From: Mycobacterium sp. AT1
Lineage (GTDB): Bacteria; Actinomycetota; Actinomycetes; Mycobacteriales; Mycobacteriaceae
NCBI RefSeq assembly: GCF_002043095.1
Contig: NZ_MVOC01000003.1
Span: 1-64,000, forward strand
Reading direction: 5' to 3'
Length of the DNA: 64,000 bases
The notes under the pieces were generated by a model. The model searched no databases. It saw only the letters and a list, made by a program, of their open reading frames with translations, and had not been told where the DNA came from. Numbering within the stretch: position 1 is the stretch's first letter; every line of letters starts with the position of its first letter. Shown one piece after another: positions 61,116 to 64,000 of this stretch. Position numbers and translations under genes: made by a program.

Positions 61116-61163
61116 GCCTCGGCGGCGACACGCCGAGAAGGCCCGCCACAGTTTATGTCTCGC
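61105..61163 (+). repeat. 59-bp imperfect palindromic repeat, right copy
   Basis: GCGAGGCATAAGCC (61105-61118) and TTTATGTCTCGC at the other end (61152-61163) are inverted; the centre is CGGCGGCGACACGCCG. Same length and orientation as the left copy, 933 bp away. The DUF559 gene's stop codon falls within its left arm. Confidence 0.8.
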
Positions 61164-61189
61164 GGTCGATCTCGACGGGGGTGGCGACC

Positions 61190-61906
61190 CTAAGCGCGGC
61201 GCGGAGCCGCGAGACGTTCGCGACGCAACTGGTCCACCTCGGCCAGTTGGATTGGTGCGAGCTCGCCGACGACCTTCGAGAGCAGATGGTCAGCCAGCTG
61301 AGGGTTGCGGGCCAGGCACGGACCATGCAAGTACGTCGCGACGATGCTGCCCTGCACCGCGCCGTCGAATCCGTCACCCTCGCGGTTGCCTGCCCCGCTG
61401 ATCACCCTGGCCAGCGGTTCGGCTTCGGGTCCCAAAACCGTTCCGCCGCGGTGGTTTTCGAACCCGGTCAGGCGTTGGTCGAGACCCGCCACCAGCGGTT
61501 GTGAGACCACTTCGCCGATGGTCCTCGCGGGCTGCGGCGACGTCGTCACGTCAAGCACGCCGACGCCGTCCACCCGCTCACCGGACGACGTCTCGTACCA
61601 GTGCCCGAGCACCTGGATCGCTGCGCAGATCGCCAGCACCGGGGCACCCCGTTCGGCGGCCCGCTGCAGGCCGGGGTACTGGATCAAGTGCTTGGTGGCC
61701 AACCGCTGGGCGTAGTCCTCCGCGCCGCCGAGGGTGTAGAGGTCGAGCGAGTCGGGCACCGGATCGGCCAGCGTGATTTCGACGACCTCGGCGTCGACCC
61801 CCCTCAGCCGCAACCTCTCTCGCAGCACGACCGCGTTGCCGCCGTCGCCGTAGGTGCCCATGACGTCGGGCAGCACCAGCCCGATCCGAACAGTGGATTC
61901 ACTCAC
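61190..61906 (-). CDS. gatD: Lipid II isoglutaminyl synthase glutaminase subunit
   Basis: A 238-residue class I glutamine amidotransferase: nucleophile Cys94 in L-A-I-C-A-A-I-Q and His194 in T-Y-L-H-G-P-C. It supplies ammonia to MurT to amidate D-Glu of lipid II. Its start overlaps the murT stop by eight bases, so the two subunits are made together. Confidence 0.95.
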   Translation of the reverse strand: MSESTVRIGLVLPDVMGTYGDGGNAVVLRERLRLRGVDAEVVEITLADPVPDSLDLYTLGGAEDYAQRLATKHLIQYPGLQRAAERGAPVLAICAAIQVLGHWYETSSGERVDGVGVLDVTTSPQPARTIGEVVSQPLVAGLDQRLTGFENHRGGTVLGPEAEPLARVISGAGNREGDGFDGAVQGSIVATYLHGPCLARNPQLADHLLSKVVGELAPIQLAEVDQLRRERLAAPRRA

Positions 61907-63125
61907 GAGGCAGCCGCCGGTTGAGTTGGAGGAACGCGGTGTAGTTGGCGATCACCTCGACGTGACCGGGTGGGCACGACGCGATTGCCTTCACGGTGTC
62001 GTGCACCAGAGTGTGGTCGACGCCGGCGTAGCCCAGTCGCACGGCCAGATCGGTGCCGCGCTCACCCGCCGCGACGACCGTGGTGTCGTCGAAGTGTTCG
62101 AACCGGACGTCCCACAGCCACGACAGGTCCTCGCCGTCGGGGACCTGTCCGTTGACCGAGATCACTACGCCCGCACCGTGTTTGTCGACCATCGACAGCG
62201 CCTCGTGCCAGCCCGCCGGATTCTTGGCGAGTAGCACCCGCACGGTGTGCTCACCCAGCTTCACGGTGCGGTAGCGGCCCGCGACCTCGTCGACGCCGGA
62301 CACCGCGGCGACGGCCTTGGCGGGATCGGCACCAAGGGTGACGGCCGCCGCGATCGCCTGCGTGGCGTTGCCCCGGTTGACGTCACCGGGCAGGGCCAGC
62401 GTCATCGGCAGGGTCAGCCCGTCGGGGCCGTGGACGTGGGTGTCGTCGTACCACCAGTGCGGCGTCGGCCGTTTGAAGTCGGTGCCCGTCGAGTACCAGT
62501 GCGACTCCTCGCGCACGATGACCTCGCCGCTGCGGGGACAGCTGACCGAGTCGTTGGCCCAGGTTCCGCCGGCGGCCACCCACACCACGTTCGGGCTGTC
62601 GTAGGCCGCCGACGTCATGAGCACGTCGTCGCAGTTGGCCACGACGACGGCGTCGCCGTGTCGGGCCAGCCCGCCACGCAGCGTCCGCTCGATGTGGTTG
62701 ATCTCACCCACGCGGTCGAGCTGGTCGCGGGACAAATTGAGGAGGACGACCACCGCGGCGGGCACCGCGTCGAGGACGTGTGGCACGTGCATCTCGTCGA
62801 CTTCGAGTGCCGCGAGCTTGGCCGTGCGGTCGCCGGCCAGCGCCGCGATCAGCCCGGCGTCCATGTTGGCGCCTTCGGCGTTGGTGGCGACGGGACCCAT
62901 GGTGGCGAGCGCGGCGGCCGTCATCCTGGTGGTCGTCGACTTGCCGTTCGTGCCGGTCACGACGACGGAGCTGCGTCCGGTGCCGAGTTGGCCGAGGATC
63001 GACTTGTCCAGGGCCATCGACACCAGGCCGCCGATCATCGCGCCGGCGCCACGCCCGGTGACCCGCGACGCCCAGCGCGCGGCAGACCCGGCACCCAGCG
63101 CGATTCGACCCCGAGTGGTGACCAT
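61899..63125 (-). CDS. murT: Lipid II isoglutaminyl synthase ligase subunit
   Basis: A 408-residue Mur-ligase-like protein: ATP loop V-T-G-T-N-G-K-S-T-T near 57-65, central Mur motifs (E-V-D-E-M-H, N-L-S-R-D-Q-L-D-R) and a C-terminal DUF1727 domain. It activates lipid II's D-Glu carboxyl for amidation by GatD. The Cys4 zinc ribbon of firmicute MurT is degenerate here: S-C-P-R-S keeps one Cys and the second pair is replaced. Start ATG 63125; the longer frame to 63686 overlaps dnaQ on the other strand. Confidence 0.94.
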   Translation of the reverse strand: MVTTRGRIALGAGSAARWASRVTGRGAGAMIGGLVSMALDKSILGQLGTGRSSVVVTGTNGKSTTTRMTAAALATMGPVATNAEGANMDAGLIAALAGDRTAKLAALEVDEMHVPHVLDAVPAAVVVLLNLSRDQLDRVGEINHIERTLRGGLARHGDAVVVANCDDVLMTSAAYDSPNVVWVAAGGTWANDSVSCPRSGEVIVREESHWYSTGTDFKRPTPHWWYDDTHVHGPDGLTLPMTLALPGDVNRGNATQAIAAAVTLGADPAKAVAAVSGVDEVAGRYRTVKLGEHTVRVLLAKNPAGWHEALSMVDKHGAGVVISVNGQVPDGEDLSWLWDVRFEHFDDTTVVAAGERGTDLAVRLGYAGVDHTLVHDTVKAIASCPPGHVEVIANYTAFLQLNRRLPRE

Positions 63126-63212
63126 CCCCGGCAGTCTAAAAGGGCCAAAGTCGGCTGGCGACACGCGGCGTCTCGGTCGGGCCTTGTCGGCGACCCGTGC
63201 CATCCTCGAATC

Positions 63213-64000
63213 GTGAGCCAAACGTTCGGCCGACCGGCCTCCGAGCCCGGTGCGGGCTGGGCCGTCGTCGACGTCGAGACGACGGGCTTCCATCCGCGTC
63301 AGGCTCGCGTCGTCAGTGTGGCCGCGCTGGCACTCGGCGACGACGGCAACGTCGAGGGCAGCTTCGCCAGCCTGCTCAATCCGGGCGTCGACCCCGGCCC
63401 CACCCACGTCCACGGGTTGACCACCGAGATGCTGCAGGGCCAGCCGACCTTCGCCGAGGTCGTCGGCGAGCTCAACGCGGTCCTCGAGGGTCGGACGCTG
63501 GTGGCGCACAACGTCGGCTTCGACTACTCGTTCCTGGCCAACGAGGCGGAGCTGGTGGGTGCCGAGCTGCCGGTCGACACCGTGATGTGCACTGTCGAGT
63601 TGGCCCGCAGGCTCAACCTCGGCGTCGAGAACCTGCGGCTCGAGACGCTGGCCGCGCACTGGGGCGTCACCCAGATGCGTCCCCACGACGCCCTCGACGA
63701 CGCCATGGTGCTGGCCCAGATCCTCAAGCCCTCACTCGCGGGCGCCCATGAGCGCAACGCGTGGCTGCCGGTCCGGCCGGTGGCGCGCCGCACGTGGCCC
63801 AACGGTCAGGTCACCCACGACGAGCTGCTGCCACTGCGGACGCTCGCGGCCCGGCTGCCTGGCGACTTCCAGAACCCCGGCCGCTTCGTCGCGGGCAGGC
63901 CGCTGGTGCAGGGCATGCGGGTGGCCTTGTCGGCCGAGGTCACCCACACCTACGAGGAACTCATCGAACGGATGCTGCACGCCGGACTGTCATACGCCGA
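63213..64000 (+). CDS. dnaQ: DEDD-family 3'-5' exonuclease, DnaQ-like with BRCT (cut by window edge)
   Basis: Open from GTG 63213 to the right edge (262+ codons). Exonuclease motifs: V-V-D-V-E-T-T-G-F with Asp and Glu, H-N-V-G-F-D-Y-S-F-L and a later H-D-A-L-D-D-A. After about residue 210 a BRCT-like segment starts (R-P-L-V-Q-G-M-R-V-A-L-S). Corresponds to Rv3711c in position and layout: proofreading-type or repair exonuclease. Divergent from murT-gatD. Confidence 0.92.
   Translation, partial: MSQTFGRPASEPGAGWAVVDVETTGFHPRQARVVSVAALALGDDGNVEGSFASLLNPGVDPGPTHVHGLTTEMLQGQPTFAEVVGELNAVLEGRTLVAHNVGFDYSFLANEAELVGAELPVDTVMCTVELARRLNLGVENLRLETLAAHWGVTQMRPHDALDDAMVLAQILKPSLAGAHERNAWLPVRPVARRTWPNGQVTHDELLPLRTLAARLPGDFQNPGRFVAGRPLVQGMRVALSAEVTHTYEELIERMLHAGLSYA

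Overview
This 64 kb window is high-GC actinobacterial DNA, almost certainly from a fast-growing Mycobacterium (Mycolicibacterium). The right-hand third follows the order of the M. tuberculosis block Rv3723-Rv3711c: lucA, tRNA-Ser, SRP RNA, aspartate aminotransferase, dnaX, methyltransferase/FAD oxidase pair, SRPBCC protein, Ami1 amidase, YbaB, recR, gatD/murT, dnaQ. Two LigC-type DNA ligases and a stand-alone LigD-type primase-polymerase (the Rv3731/Rv3730c set) lie in the left half.

1-5 kb: a partial exported MmpS-like protein, then on the minus strand ligC2, a P-loop kinase and an ECF transporter (ykoC, ykoD, ykoE). The transporter genes sit behind a clear TPP riboswitch, and tight spacing suggests the kinase and ligase are read from the same transcript.

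5-26 kb: an accessory catabolic region between the two ligC genes. It has two closely related benzoylformate decarboxylase-like ThDP enzymes, a cis-CaaD-type tautomerase, a GlcD-GlcE fusion oxidase, an aldo/keto reductase, a quinone oxidoreductase, an EthA/MymA-type Baeyer-Villiger monooxygenase, an acyl-CoA dehydrogenase, an alpha/beta hydrolase, a DinB/MDMPI protein, an SDR and a FadD ligase. Five regulators (LuxR-LAL, IclR, AraC, two TetR) are interspersed. The palindrome GTAC-N3-GTAC occurs four times: at both TetR promoters and twice before the divergent hydrolase operon. It looks like the operator of a local circuit.

26-28.4 kb: ligC1 and the primase-polymerase gene.

28.4-46.8 kb: a metal (copper/cobalt) island. 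It contains two PepSY membrane proteins, an exported Fe/Mn superoxide dismutase, an HMA metallochaperone, a zinc-finger anti-sigma-like protein, three Met/His-rich DUF5134-type membrane proteins, a CopD-CtaG fusion, a solitary CbiM-like permease, a 46-residue Cys-rich peptide, a Cu P-type ATPase, a SigC-like ECF sigma factor, a BlaI/CopY repressor, a NiCoT transporter behind a cobalamin riboswitch, YcnI and a CopC-CopD fusion. Eight promoters inside it share GGAAC(C/T)-N16-CGAC, always with exactly 16 bp between the boxes. This defines a candidate ECF sigma regulon and is the most striking signal in the window.

46.8-64 kb: mostly conserved core genes. One oddity is an AbiEi/DUF559-type nuclease-like gene bracketed by two 59-bp imperfect palindromic repeats. 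No CRISPR array, prophage or recognisable insertion sequence was seen.
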